Source of the DNA: Devosia salina
Lineage (GTDB): Bacteria > Pseudomonadota > Alphaproteobacteria > Rhizobiales > Devosiaceae
Assembly (NCBI RefSeq): GCF_019504385.1
Contig: NZ_CP080590.1
Location: forward strand, 600,001 to 664,000
Length of the DNA stretch: 64,000 nt
Direction: 5' to 3'
The notes beneath the pieces are model-generated. The model had not been told where the DNA came from and did not search any database. It saw nothing but the letters and a program-made list of their open reading frames with translations. The translations under genes and the position numbers were made by a program. This document shows positions 1-8,769 of this stretch, in pieces (position 1 is the stretch's first letter; each line of letters starts with the position of its first letter).

Positions 1-2
1 AC

Positions 3-104
3 GCGGCACTGCTCAAGGTTTACGGATGTCCCGAGGTTCGGGAGGCCGTGCCCGGGGACGCTGCCGCTCCGACAGATTCACATTTGCCTCAAACGCGGGA
101 CTGA
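3..104 (+). CDS. 3' end of an upstream gene, cut by the window edge
   Basis: An open frame runs in from the left edge and stops with TGA at 102-104, three bases before the next ATG. Only about 33 C-terminal residues are visible, ending in SHLPQTRD, and they carry no recognisable motif. In related Hyphomicrobiales a cysQ-type 3'(2'),5'-bisphosphate nucleotidase often precedes the DUF4170 gene, so that is the likeliest identity. This is an inference from order, not from sequence. Confidence 0.5.
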   Translation, partial: AALLKVYGCPEVREAVPGDAAAPTDSHLPQTRD

Positions 105-107
105 CCG

Positions 108-347
108 ATGGCTGACAAGACCGAAAAGCAACTGCTGCACCTGGTGATCGGCGGAGAACTCTCGAGCCTCGAGGGGGTGACCTTTGCCGACCTCGACCAG
201 GTCGACATCGTCGGCGTCTATCCCAATTACGCGGCGGCCGAAAAGGTGTGGCGTGCCAAGGCCCAGCAGACCGTCGACAGCGCCCAGACCCGCTATTTCA
301 TCGTGCACCTGCACCGCCTGCTCGACCCCGAAAGCGCGGCCGAATAG
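108..347 (+). CDS. DUF4170 domain protein
   Basis: A 79-residue protein matching the small DUF4170 family in length and pattern: an N-terminal LVIGGEL strand, the segment VDIVGVYPNYAAAEKVWRAKAQ, and YFIVHLHRLLDP at the end. The family is conserved in Hyphomicrobiales and its function is unknown. No signal peptide or membrane segment is visible, so it is probably cytosolic. It starts three bases after the upstream stop and so is probably cotranscribed with that gene. It is convergent with the glycosyltransferase-like gene, whose stop lies two bases away. Confidence 0.85.
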   Translation: MADKTEKQLLHLVIGGELSSLEGVTFADLDQVDIVGVYPNYAAAEKVWRAKAQQTVDSAQTRYFIVHLHRLLDPESAAE

Positions 348-349
348 GC

Positions 350-1510
350 TCAGGCCCCGGCAGCTTCAAGCCCCAGGGCCTCCAATATGGCCCTGAGGGC
401 GCCCGGCCCGCCAATGCGTTCGCGGCCAATCGCGCCCAGGCGCGCCCGCTCTTCGGCATCCTCCAGCAGATCGCCCAGCGCCATCGCGACATTGCCGATT
501 TCTGCATCGACCACCACGCGCGCGGGCCCGAACAGGCGCTGTTCGTCCTCGAAGCGGGACCGCCGGTCGCGTGGATTAACGAAGGTGATGACCGGCTTGC
601 CCAGCCCTAGCGCCTGAATGCTGGCCGTACCGGCCTGGCTCAGCACCACATCGGACACTGCGAGCAGATTGCCCATGGCCCGGCCGCGGGCCAGATGCAC
701 CGTCAGCCCGTCACCGCTCAATGTCCCCAGATCATCGGGCTCGCTGCTGAGCATGGGCACCCGCGTCAAGCCGGCGGCCCTGGCCAGATCCTCGACGCTG
801 ACACTGCCCGCCACGGCGACGAACACATCGGGCCGCTTCTCTGCCGCAAGGCGCTTGAGCGCCCCGATCTGGAGGGCAAAGCTCTCCCCGGTCAGGGCCC
901 GGCTGCCGGGCAGCAGGGTGACGGCAAGCGCCTGCGTGCGGCGCGAGGCGGCGTCGTAGCCGCCATGGGGGATGGTATCCATCATCACATTGCCGGCCGC
1001 GCGTGCATCCACGCCGCTCTCGCGCAACAGGGCGGCCAGGTTGTCGGCACGGCAGAAGACCAGTGCGCAGGCGCGACGGATGGCCTGGCGCTCCAGCCCG
1101 GAATAGAGCCGCGCGGCGCCGGTCTTGTAGACGTCGAGATAGATGAGATCGCGATGGCCGGTCACGAGGCACGCCAGGACGCCCACCATGTCGCCAACCA
1201 CCAGCACACGGTCGTAATGGCCGCGCATGGCGCGCAGGAATTTGAGCGCCGGCGGGACAGTCAGCAGGCCCCCATTGACGATGTCGCGGCGCAGCGAGCC
1301 CTTGACGTTGCGCCAGCCTTCCGAGGCGAGGGTGGCGCGTGGGCCCACGATGCGGCAGATGCCGTCATAGGCCTTGCCACTGCCGATCATTGGATAGGCA
1401 TCGGCCGACACATTGGCGGGGAGGCGGGCCACCAGTTGGGCTGCAATGGCATCCTCTCCGTGTCCGTTGGAAATGACCAGGAAGCGCTGACGCGGCGCCG
1501 CCTCGGCCAC
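350..1510 (-). CDS. lipid-A-disaccharide synthase-like glycosyltransferase
   Basis: A 386-residue GT-B-like protein of the 'lipid-A-disaccharide synthase-related' group. It opens with FLVISNGHGEDAIAAQL, the N-terminal signature of that group, and ends with an LpxB-like UDP-sugar-binding half (VVLSQAGTASIQALGLGKP, then ITFVNPRD). The likely role is a glycosyl transfer in envelope glycolipid synthesis, with unknown substrate. The frame is open further upstream to 1639, but GTG at 1508-1510, two bases after the DUF2093 stop, gives the natural N-terminus and implies translational coupling. True LpxB normally sits in the lpxD-fabZ-lpxA cluster, so this is probably a paralogue. Confidence 0.8.
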   Translation of the reverse strand: MAEAAPRQRFLVISNGHGEDAIAAQLVARLPANVSADAYPMIGSGKAYDGICRIVGPRATLASEGWRNVKGSLRRDIVNGGLLTVPPALKFLRAMRGHYDRVLVVGDMVGVLACLVTGHRDLIYLDVYKTGAARLYSGLERQAIRRACALVFCRADNLAALLRESGVDARAAGNVMMDTIPHGGYDAASRRTQALAVTLLPGSRALTGESFALQIGALKRLAAEKRPDVFVAVAGSVSVEDLARAAGLTRVPMLSSEPDDLGTLSGDGLTVHLARGRAMGNLLAVSDVVLSQAGTASIQALGLGKPVITFVNPRDRRSRFEDEQRLFGPARVVVDAEIGNVAMALGDLLEDAEERARLGAIGRERIGGPGALRAILEALGLEAAGA

Positions 1511-1512
1511 GC

Positions 1513-1734
1513 TCAGCTGCCCCGTCCGAAACGTTCGAAAGCCGTGTGGGCTGCCTCCGCATCGGCATAGGGCTCCTGCCGGTCGACGCTCCAATAGAAC
1601 AGCTCGTCGAGCGGGATCGGCTTGCCGGTGATGGCGCATCGCACGAAGCTGCCGGGCTTGAGCACGACATAATCGCCATCGAGGTAGCGCAGGCTGGCTT
1701 CCGCGGGAGCAAATCCCTTGTCGAAGATATTCAT
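1513..1734 (-). CDS. DUF2093 domain protein
   Basis: A 73-residue protein of the DUF2093 family of alphaproteobacteria. It shows the typical run LRYLDGDYVVLKPGSFVRCAI followed by GKPIPLDELFYWSVDRQEPY. Family function is unknown; no signal peptide or membrane helix is seen. It lies between xseA upstream and the LpxB-like gene downstream on the same strand, with a 2-base gap to the latter, suggesting an xseA-DUF2093-glycosyltransferase transcription unit. Confidence 0.85.
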   Translation of the reverse strand: MNIFDKGFAPAEASLRYLDGDYVVLKPGSFVRCAITGKPIPLDELFYWSVDRQEPYADAEAAHTAFERFGRGS

Positions 1735-1782
1735 GCCATCACTCCTTGCCTGTGCGGCAGCTATATCGGACAGGAAAGCTCA

Positions 1783-3399
1783 TCAAAAGAGGCTTTCCTG
1801 TGACCCGTCATCCGGACCGGAGCGGGCCGGTTTGCGGCGCGCCGCCGGGGCCCCCGCAACAGTGACACCGACTTCGCCATCGGCAAAGGTGAGCTTCAGC
1901 GCCTCGCCCGGACGGGCCGCGGCCTGGCTGCTGACAACCTTGCCGGCCTCGTCCTGTACCAGCGCATAGCCCCGCGCCAAGACGTTTCGATAGCTGAGGG
2001 TTTCCAGAAGCTTGCTCAATTGCGCCAATTGCTGCCGTCGGCCGGTGGCGAGCTGTGCCCCGGCTTGATCCAGCCTTTGTCCAAGCGGGCCGAGTTGGCC
2101 CCAGGCGTGCCGCAAGTCGGCGCGCAGCGGCTGGACGGTCAGGCGCGGCAATAGGCGAGCGAGCAGCCCCTGCTTGCGCTCAAGCGAGGTGGCGGCCGCG
2201 ATGGGCAATTGCCGCGAGCGTGGGTCGAAGGTCAGCCGGGCGCGCTCCACCGACTTTACCAGGCCCGATTGCCCCCGCCGGCTCAGATTGGCGAGGCGTT
2301 CATGAAGCTCGGCCTGGCGCTGCCGTACGAGGCGCGGCTGCATGGCCGAGGCCAGGTTTGAAAAGGCGATACGCCGCGCCTGCACGAAATGCCGCAAGGC
2401 GCCGGAGAGCTGGCTCGATGCCAGATCGAGGCTCTGCCGCTGGGTGGAGACGAGGTCGGCGGGGCGGGGCAGACCGGCGCCGGCGGCACGTAGCCGGTCC
2501 TTGAGGCTGGCGATGCTGCGCCGGGCCGCCTGGCGCTGGCGCGCGCCATGATCCTCGACATAGGCGATCAGCTCTGCCCGCACCGGCACGGCCGCTTCGG
2601 CCGCAGCGGTCGGGGTCGGCGCCCGCATGTCCGAGGCGTAGTCGATCAGCGTGGTATCGGTCTCGTGGCCAACCGCCGAGATGATCGGAATATTCGAGGC
2701 CGCGACCGCACGGACGACCGCCTCCTCGTTGAACCCCCAGAGGTCCTCGATGGAGCCGCCACCCCGTGCCACGATCAGCAGGTCCGGGCGCGGGATCGCG
2801 CCATCGGGCAGGAGCGCATTGAAGCCCTCGATGGCATTGACCACTTCGGGCGCGCAGGTATCGCCCTGCACCCGTACCGGCCAGATCAGCACATGGCTGG
2901 GAAAGCGGTCGTCGAGCCGATGGAGGATATCGCGGATCACCGCGCCGGTGGGCGAGGTGACAACGCCGATGACACGCGGCAGATAGGGCAGGGGGCGCTT
3001 GCGCTCGCGGGCGAACAGGCCCTCGGCCAGGAGCTTCTTGCGCCGCTCCTCGAGCAGGGCCATCAGCGCGCCCGCCCCGGCCGGCTCAATATTCTCGATG
3101 ACGATCTGGTATTTGGACGACCGCGGGAAGGTGGTCAGCCGCCCCGTCGCAATCACCTCGAGCCCTTCTTCGGGCTTGAAGGCGAGACGCGCATAACTGC
3201 CCTTCCACACCACCGCATCGATGGAGGCCGCGTCGTCCTTGAGGGTGAAATAACAGTGGCCGGAGGAATGCTGGCCGCGAAAACCAGAGATTTCGCCGCG
3301 CACCCGCACATGGCCGAACTCGTCCTCGACCGTGCGTTTTACCGCCTGGGCGATCTCGGAAACGGTGAATTCGGCGGCATTGGTCAGAACCTGAGACAT
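1783..3399 (-). CDS. xseA: exodeoxyribonuclease VII large subunit
   Basis: A 538-residue XseA, the catalytic large subunit of exonuclease VII, which degrades single-stranded DNA in repair and recombination. An N-terminal OB fold (VRVRGEISGFRGQHSSGHCYFTLKD) is followed by the nuclease domain with VIGVVTSPTGAVIRDIL, LLIVARGGGSIEDLWGFNEE and ISAVGHETDTTLIDYASD, then a long helical arm rich in Arg and Gln. I start at ATG 3399 (MSQVLTN); the frame extends to 3474, but that stretch is a dispersed repeat. The small subunit xseB is not in this window. Confidence 0.96.
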   Translation of the reverse strand: MSQVLTNAAEFTVSEIAQAVKRTVEDEFGHVRVRGEISGFRGQHSSGHCYFTLKDDAASIDAVVWKGSYARLAFKPEEGLEVIATGRLTTFPRSSKYQIVIENIEPAGAGALMALLEERRKKLLAEGLFARERKRPLPYLPRVIGVVTSPTGAVIRDILHRLDDRFPSHVLIWPVRVQGDTCAPEVVNAIEGFNALLPDGAIPRPDLLIVARGGGSIEDLWGFNEEAVVRAVAASNIPIISAVGHETDTTLIDYASDMRAPTPTAAAEAAVPVRAELIAYVEDHGARQRQAARRSIASLKDRLRAAGAGLPRPADLVSTQRQSLDLASSQLSGALRHFVQARRIAFSNLASAMQPRLVRQRQAELHERLANLSRRGQSGLVKSVERARLTFDPRSRQLPIAAATSLERKQGLLARLLPRLTVQPLRADLRHAWGQLGPLGQRLDQAGAQLATGRRQQLAQLSKLLETLSYRNVLARGYALVQDEAGKVVSSQAAARPGEALKLTFADGEVGVTVAGAPAARRKPARSGPDDGSQESLF

Positions 3400-3401
3400 C
3401 A

Positions 3402-3460
3402 AGCGTTTCCAGCAAAAGTGGCAACGGTTTTGCGTTTCGGAAACGCGACAAAACGAGACC
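3402..3460 (-). repeat. dispersed intergenic repeat, copy 1 (upstream of xseA)
   Basis: Read on the minus strand this stretch runs GTTTTGTCGCGTTTCC, CGCAAAACCG, then CACTTTTGCTGGAAACGCT. The same order of blocks recurs at 42854-42898 and 52602-52701. It falls just upstream of the xseA start and can form a hairpin. It looks like a Rhizobiales-type intergenic repeat rather than coding sequence. Confidence 0.7.
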
Positions 3461-3495
3461 CTCTGGTGCGCCAAAGCGGAATGAGGGTCAAGTCG

Positions 3496-4383
3496 CTACT
3501 CGGCCGCTTCCGCCTGTACCGGCTGCTCGAGATTGCCCATGGACTGCACGATGTGGTTGGCCAGCGCATCATAGATGCCGCCATAGGCGTGACTGGCGCG
3601 CATCAGGGCGATCTGTGCATCGGCAAGGCGCGGCAGCCCGTATTCTTCGCCAATGACACGCATGCCCGGCTGCAATGCGCTTTCGGGCAGGAAGCCGACG
3701 GCGAGGTCGGACAGGACCGCCGACGAAATCGCCGTTGCATTGGACGAAGTATAGGCCACGCGATAGTCCAGCCCGGTCCGCTCGAGCTGCTCCATGGCAT
3801 CCTTGCGCCAGATGCAGCAATTGGGGCCGCAGGCAATGGCCAGCGGCTCGCTGGCCAGCGCCCTGCCGCCATGGCTCGAGACCCAGAACATCTTCTCGGT
3901 GCGGAACAGCTCGCCGAAATTGTGGTCCGTGCCCTGGGTAAAGACGATCAGGTCATAGCGACCCGCCTTCATGCCCTCGAGCAATTGCTCTGACGCCATG
4001 CAGGCGACGTCGACGGCAATCTTGGGATGGGTGCGCTGAAAGCTCGACAGGATCACCGGCAACAGGCGCACGGCATAATCGTCCGGCACGCCGAAGCGGA
4101 TCGACCCGGCCAGGTCCCCGTCATTGAAGTGGTCGAGAATCTCGGCATTGGTGCGCAGCATCTTGCGCGCCCGCTCGTAAAGCAGCTCGCCATGATGGGT
4201 GAGCGTAACGCTGCGGCCATCGCGCGCCAGCAGCGTATGGCCAAGCCGTTCCTCCAGCCGCTTGATCTGCATGGAGACCGCCGACTGCGTCTTGTTCACC
4301 CGCCGCGCCGCCTCTGTGAAGCTGCCGCAATCGGCAATGGCGCAAAAGCTCTGTAGCTGATCGAGATCGAGGGGAGCTGTCAT
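3496..4383 (-). CDS. LysR family transcriptional regulator
   Basis: A 295-residue LysR-type regulator. The N-terminal winged helix (LQSFCAIADCGSFTEAARRVNKTQSAVSMQIKRLEERLG) is followed by an effector domain that begins SIRFGVPDDYAVRLLPVIL. LysR proteins bind a small ligand and usually control a divergent gene. Here the divergent neighbour is the DUF1127 gene at 4538, with 154 bases between the two starts. The ligand cannot be told from sequence. Confidence 0.93.
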   Translation of the reverse strand: MTAPLDLDQLQSFCAIADCGSFTEAARRVNKTQSAVSMQIKRLEERLGHTLLARDGRSVTLTHHGELLYERARKMLRTNAEILDHFNDGDLAGSIRFGVPDDYAVRLLPVILSSFQRTHPKIAVDVACMASEQLLEGMKAGRYDLIVFTQGTDHNFGELFRTEKMFWVSSHGGRALASEPLAIACGPNCCIWRKDAMEQLERTGLDYRVAYTSSNATAISSAVLSDLAVGFLPESALQPGMRVIGEEYGLPRLADAQIALMRASHAYGGIYDALANHIVQSMGNLEQPVQAEAAE

Positions 4384-4537
4384 GATCTTCCATCACCCAA
4401 ATTGATCATTGAGATGAAATCTATTTGTTAGACGAATGGAAGTCCAGTGCGCTATTGCATTGGTTGTCGATGCAAAGGTGAGTCGATGCCCCGCCGGCCT
4501 CCCTCCGGCGGCTTCCTTATGACCATGGAGACTTGAA

Positions 4538-4801
4538 ATGGCTCTCTCGCTGCCCGGCGAGCGGTCGGTCGCGGCTGGCTCGCACGTCAATCCTTTCCGC
4601 GCCCTCATTGCCTGGTTCGCCCAGGTCAAGGCTGCACGTGCCCGCCGAACCGCCCTGCTGTCCCTGCTTGAGCTGGACAGTGCGCGTCTTCGGGATCTCG
4701 GCATCACCCAGGCCGATATCGCCGATGCCATGGCGGCCGGCCAGGGGCGTACCGCGGGCATGGTGCTCAGTGCCGCCCGCGCCCGCAGCGCCCGGCGCTG
4801 A
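4538..4801 (+). CDS. DUF1127 (YjiS-like) small protein
   Basis: An 87-residue protein with a C-terminal DUF1127 motif: ALLSLLELDSARLRDLGITQADI, the usual 'L-x-LD-x-RLLxDIGI' pattern. DUF1127 proteins are small Arg-rich proteins of alpha- and gammaproteobacteria, linked in some species to phosphate, carbon or RNA metabolism. The start at 4538 has GGAG at a good distance. It is divergent from the LysR gene and may be its target. The 160 bases after it hold nothing I can name. Confidence 0.82.
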   Translation: MALSLPGERSVAAGSHVNPFRALIAWFAQVKAARARRTALLSLLELDSARLRDLGITQADIADAMAAGQGRTAGMVLSAARARSARR

Positions 4802-4962
4802 TCCTTTTTTGCGGCCGCCCAGGCGGCTGCCTCCCCCGTTGGGACGAACACTTTTGCCGGTGCGCGTCCCATCTCCCGGGCCGGTTTTGCCGCCGGTCCC
4901 GTTTCCTGACAACTTGCCGGGCCGTGCAGTGCACGCGTCCGGCTTTTTTCCGGGTTCTCAGG

Positions 4963-5208
4963 CTAGAGAAAACGCACGCCGATCTCGGTTTCGTTGCGCC
5001 ACGCCACTTCGCAGGAAAACTGCCGGCCATCATGCATGGCCAGCTCGAAGCGGTGCGGAATGGTCAGCGAACTGCTCAACGCCAGCTTGGCGCCGGATTC
5101 CGACAGGTTCCGCACCGTGCAGTCGAAGGTGGAAAATCCATCATTGATCACGATTCTGCCGCCCTTGAGGGTGCGGTGGCGCTGGGCGTCGCGATGGTCT
5201 TCGCTCAC
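4963..5208 (-). CDS. PilZ domain protein
   Basis: An 81-residue single-domain PilZ protein, a probable c-di-GMP receptor. Both hallmark motifs are present: RxxxR (RDAQR, near residue 5) and NLSESGAKL, matching (D/N)xSxxG. No other domain is attached, so it must act through a partner protein. It lies 17 bases downstream of the IalB-like gene on the same strand. The window also encodes a GGDEF/EAL protein at 16069-18948, but there is no direct link between them. Confidence 0.87.
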   Translation of the reverse strand: MSEDHRDAQRHRTLKGGRIVINDGFSTFDCTVRNLSESGAKLALSSSLTIPHRFELAMHDGRQFSCEVAWRNETEIGVRFL

Positions 5209-5225
5209 GGCGGCAGTCCTCGATG

Positions 5226-5726
5226 TCAGGGCAGGGCGGCAAAGCCTTCCGCAAAGCCATTGAGGGAGACCGGGATGCCGACGCCTTCCTCGGGTGTCTT
5301 GAACACCACGAATATGGCGTTGGTCCCCTCGGAGAGCACCTTGACGATATCATCGTCCAGCTCGACCTCGGCGATGCAGCCATTGGGCAGGCAGCGCACG
5401 AAGGCCACGCGCCCCATATCGGTGCCATCGACATTGAGCCCCAGGCCGTTCGGCAGCAACACGCCGAGCGGCGCCAGGACCCTCAGCAGCCGCGCCTCGC
5501 GGTCTGCCGTGCGGAGCACGATGACTGACAGGCCCACATTGGGCTGATCTTCTGCCAATACGTTCTGGATGATCGCGCATTGCTCGAAACTGGCCCCGGG
5601 CGGGGTGTCGCAACTCATCTGCCAGTCGCCATATTCGGCGCGCACCGTACCCTGCGCCAGGACCGGGGCCGTCAGCAGGGTCACCCCGATCGCACCAAGC
5701 ACACTCAGCCGCTTTGCCCAGACCAT
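5226..5726 (-). CDS. invasion-associated locus B (IalB) family protein
   Basis: A 166-residue exported protein of the IalB family. The signal peptide is MVWAKRLSVLGAIGVTLL followed by TAPVLAQG. Two cysteine pairs typical of the family are present: CDTPPGASFEQC and RCLPNGC. In Bartonella IalB contributes to erythrocyte invasion; in free-living relatives the role is unknown. The frame is open up to 5933, but the signal peptide fixes the start at ATG 5726. Probably cotranscribed with the PilZ gene. Confidence 0.87.
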   Translation of the reverse strand: MVWAKRLSVLGAIGVTLLTAPVLAQGTVRAEYGDWQMSCDTPPGASFEQCAIIQNVLAEDQPNVGLSVIVLRTADREARLLRVLAPLGVLLPNGLGLNVDGTDMGRVAFVRCLPNGCIAEVELDDDIVKVLSEGTNAIFVVFKTPEEGVGIPVSLNGFAEGFAALP

Positions 5727-6053
5727 CACTTCTATCTCTGCTCCTGCCGAATCGACGCCTCGCGCATGCATTCGGACTGTTTCCGACACGTGTCCGGGCC
5801 TGTCAACCAAAGCCCGGATTTCCGGCCGGTTTTCAGGGCAAAGTGCGGCGCGGGTGAGGCATTGGCACGGCAAAAGGGCACCAATTTGCCGCAGTGCCGG
5901 GCGGCAAGGGCGCAATAGACTCGGGCAATGCAATGTGATTTAGGTCAAAGACGAGTTTTGCGCTCCGAAGTTGAGTCGGGGCGGCGTTAGCTATGCCGCT
6001 ATCAACCCCTCCACCTTCGGTGCACGCCGCCAGAACATGTCGATAGGGGGTAT
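5727..6053. other. divergent intergenic region between ialB-like gene and ctaC
   Basis: This 327-base gap should hold the promoters of both the IalB-like gene (minus) and the oxidase cluster (plus). It contains a CRP/FNR-type half-palindrome at 5935-5948, listed separately. I see no credible small gene or RNA gene in it. Confidence 0.6.
5935..5948. promoter_or_regulatory. possible FNR/FixK-type site upstream of ctaC
   Basis: GTGATTTAGGTCAA matches the FNR/FixK consensus TTGAT-N4-ATCAA at 8 of 10 positions, with symmetric arms GTGAT and GTCAA. It lies 106 bases before the ctaC start. Oxygen-responsive control of an aa3 oxidase would make sense, but one imperfect 10-base match can occur by chance. 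Confidence 0.35.
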
Positions 6054-6986
6054 ATGGTGACCGGGCAGTTCTTTAGGAAGATGGGCGCCGTTTCGGCGGC
6101 CGCACTGGCGCTGGTGCCGGCGATGGCAGCAGCCCAGGAAATCGGCCGGGGCCACCCTGAGCCGGGCCAGTTCCATCTTCAGCAATCCGTGACCCCGATC
6201 ATGGACTCCATCACGGCCTTCCACGATGGCATCCTGATGTGGACCATATCCCTGATCGTGCTGTTTGTCCTGGCGCTCCTTGTCATCGTCATGGTGCGCT
6301 TCAACGCCAAGGCCAACCCGGTGCCGGCGCGTTTCACCCACAATACCCTGGTCGAGATCATCTGGACCGTCGTGCCGATCCTGATCCTGGTGATCATCGC
6401 CATCCCGTCCTTCGGCGTGCTGTCCGACCAGTTGACCGTGCCCGATGGCGAACGCAAATACCTAGGCGCCAACATCTTCTCGCTCGGCGAGGTGGACGTC
6501 CCCGAGGCGGCGCTGACCGTCAAGGCGACCGGCGAGCAGTGGTACTGGAACTATGAGTATGTGGATCAGGGTGTAGGCTTCGATTCCAATATTCTGGGCG
6601 AAACCAGCAGTACCGGCATTGATCGCCCGACCCTCAAGCCCGACCAGCCGCGTCTGCTCGCCGTGGACAACGAGCTGGTTGTGCCGGTGAATACGACGGT
6701 GCGCATGCAGGTTACGGCCAGCCCCACCGGCGTGATCCATGCCTTTGCGGTGCCGTCCTTCGGCATCAAGGTGGACGCGGTGCCGGGGCGCCTCAATGAA
6801 ACCTGGTTCAATGCCCGCGAGACCGGCATCTATTATGGCCAGTGTTCGGAACTGTGCGGCAAGGACCATGCCTTCATGCCGATCGCCGTCCGCGTCGTGA
6901 CCGCCGAGGAATTCGACGCCTTCATCAAGGCCTTCGAAGACAGCCGAGACTACGCTGCCGCAGCCGCCGCGCTGCCGGCGCTGTAA
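6054..6986 (+). CDS. ctaC: cytochrome c oxidase subunit II
   Basis: A 310-residue CoxB/CtaC, the subunit that takes electrons from cytochrome c through its binuclear CuA centre. The N-terminal signal segment AALALVPAMAAAQ is followed by two membrane helices (near residues 55-80 and 95-120), then the periplasmic cupredoxin domain. CuA ligands are visible in CSELCGKDHAFMP, with the earlier His in PTGVIHAFAVPSFG. An aromatic stretch EQWYWNYEY precedes the domain. The start at 6054 has AGGGGG upstream. First gene of the aa3 oxidase cluster; a 23-base gap leads to ctaD. Confidence 0.97.
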   Translation: MVTGQFFRKMGAVSAAALALVPAMAAAQEIGRGHPEPGQFHLQQSVTPIMDSITAFHDGILMWTISLIVLFVLALLVIVMVRFNAKANPVPARFTHNTLVEIIWTVVPILILVIIAIPSFGVLSDQLTVPDGERKYLGANIFSLGEVDVPEAALTVKATGEQWYWNYEYVDQGVGFDSNILGETSSTGIDRPTLKPDQPRLLAVDNELVVPVNTTVRMQVTASPTGVIHAFAVPSFGIKVDAVPGRLNETWFNARETGIYYGQCSELCGKDHAFMPIAVRVVTAEEFDAFIKAFEDSRDYAAAAAALPAL

Positions 6987-7009
6987 GAAAAGGGTCAGAG
7001 GAAACCAAA

Positions 7010-8704
7010 ATGGCAAATACTGCAAACCTCGAAGCCCACGCCACCGGGCACGACCACGCCAGCCACGAGCACCATACCCCCACGGGCTGGCGGCGTTGGG
7101 TCTATTCGACCAACCACAAAGACATCGGGATCATGTACCTGGTGTTCTCCATCGTCGCCGGCATCATCGGCGGCCTGCTTTCGGGCGCCATGCGCATGGA
7201 GCTGCAGGAGCCGGGTATCCAGATCTTCCACGGCCTGGCTGCGATGGCCTATGGCGTCGAAGGCGATGCTGCGCTCGACGCCGGCAAGCACATGTTCAAC
7301 GTCTTCGTGTCCGCGCACGCGCTGATCATGGTGTTCTTCACCGTGATGCCGGCGACCATGGGCGGCTTTGCCAACTATTTCGCGCCGCTGATGGTGGGTG
7401 CGCCCGATACGGCCTTCCCGCGCATCAACAATGTGGCGTTCTGGCTCCTGCCGCCGGCCCTGCTGCTCACCGTCCTCTCGATGTTCTTCGAGGGTCCGGC
7501 GGGTGCGCTTGGCTTCGGTGGTGGCTGGACCGCCTATCCGCCGCTCTCGACCACCGGTCATCCGGGCCCGGCCACCGACTTCGTGATCTTCTCGCTGCAC
7601 ATTGCCGGCGTGAGCTCGATCCTGGGTGCCATCAACCTGATCACCACCATTCTCAACATGCGCGCCCCGGGCATGACGCTGCACAAGATGCCGCTGTTTG
7701 CCTGGTCCGTGCTGGTGACCGCCTTCCTGCTGCTGCTGGCCCTGCCGGTGCTGGCCGGCGCCATCACCATGATGCTGACCGACCGCAATTTCGGCACCAC
7801 CTTCTTCTCGCCCGAAGGCGGTGGCGACCCGGTCCTCTACCAGCACCTCTTCTGGTTCTTCGGTCACCCCGAAGTGTACATCATGATCCTGCCGGGCTTC
7901 GGCATCATCAGCCACATCGTGGCGACCTTCAGCCGCAAGCCGGTCTTCGGCTACATGGCCATGGCCTATGCCATGGTGGCCATCGGCTTTGTCGGCTTCG
8001 TGGTGTGGGCGCACCACATGTACACCACCGGCCTCAGCCTTGACGTGCAGCGCTACTTCGTGGCCGCCACCATGGTCATCGCGGTGCCCACGGGCGTGAA
8101 GATCTTCTCCTGGATCGCCACCATGTGGGGCGGTTCGATCACCTTCCGCATTCCCATGCTCTGGGCCATCGGCTTCATCTTCCTGTTCACCGTTGGCGGC
8201 GTGACCGGTGTGGTGCTGGCCAATGCCGGTGCGGACCGTGCCCTGCACGACACCTATTACGTGGTGGCGCACTTCCACTACGTGCTCTCGCTGGGTGCCG
8301 TGTTCTCGATCTTTGCGGGCTGGTACTACTGGTACCCCAAGATGTTCGGCTACATGTATAACGAGTTCCTGGGCAAGCTGCACTTCTGGGTCATGTTCAT
8401 CGGCGTGAACCTGATCTTCTTCCCGCAGCACTTCCTGGGCCTCGCCGGCATGCCGCGCCGCTACATCGACTACCCCGATGCCTTTGCGATGTGGAACCGC
8501 GTCTCCTCGATCGGTTACTATGTGACCTTCGTGGCCATGCTGATCTTCTTCTACGCCACCTGGGAAGCCAGCCGGAAGAAGCGTCCTGCCGGCGACAACC
8601 CCTGGGGTGATGGTGCGACCACGCTGGAATGGACCCTGAGCTCGCCTCCGCCGTTCCACCAGTTCTCGACCCTGCCCAAGATCGACTCCAAGGACGCCCA
8701 CTAG
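7010..8704 (+). CDS. ctaD: cytochrome c oxidase subunit I
   Basis: A 564-residue heme-copper oxidase catalytic subunit of the inner membrane, with about 12 helices. Typical motifs: GWRRWVYSTNHKDIG at the start, HLFWFFGHPEVYIMILPGFG (CuB His and the Tyr cross-link region), VWAHHMYTTG, and HDTYYVVAHFHYVLSLGA (heme ligands). The N-terminus is His-rich (HATGHDHASHEHH), seen in other Rhizobiales CtaD proteins. I place the start at ATG 7010; the longer open frame overlaps ctaC and is not natural. It reduces O2 to water and pumps protons. Confidence 0.98.
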   Translation: MANTANLEAHATGHDHASHEHHTPTGWRRWVYSTNHKDIGIMYLVFSIVAGIIGGLLSGAMRMELQEPGIQIFHGLAAMAYGVEGDAALDAGKHMFNVFVSAHALIMVFFTVMPATMGGFANYFAPLMVGAPDTAFPRINNVAFWLLPPALLLTVLSMFFEGPAGALGFGGGWTAYPPLSTTGHPGPATDFVIFSLHIAGVSSILGAINLITTILNMRAPGMTLHKMPLFAWSVLVTAFLLLLALPVLAGAITMMLTDRNFGTTFFSPEGGGDPVLYQHLFWFFGHPEVYIMILPGFGIISHIVATFSRKPVFGYMAMAYAMVAIGFVGFVVWAHHMYTTGLSLDVQRYFVAATMVIAVPTGVKIFSWIATMWGGSITFRIPMLWAIGFIFLFTVGGVTGVVLANAGADRALHDTYYVVAHFHYVLSLGAVFSIFAGWYYWYPKMFGYMYNEFLGKLHFWVMFIGVNLIFFPQHFLGLAGMPRRYIDYPDAFAMWNRVSSIGYYVTFVAMLIFFYATWEASRKKRPAGDNPWGDGATTLEWTLSSPPPFHQFSTLPKIDSKDAH

Positions 8705-8769
8705 GGCCTTCGATGACAAGATCTGCGGATCGCGCTCCGGCGCGGTCTGCTTCTCCAAAGGAACAACCA

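Noticed and set aside
3400..3474. N-terminal extension of xseA to 3474
   Set aside because: The extra residues come from a dispersed repeat, and MSQVLTN at 3399 matches the family start.
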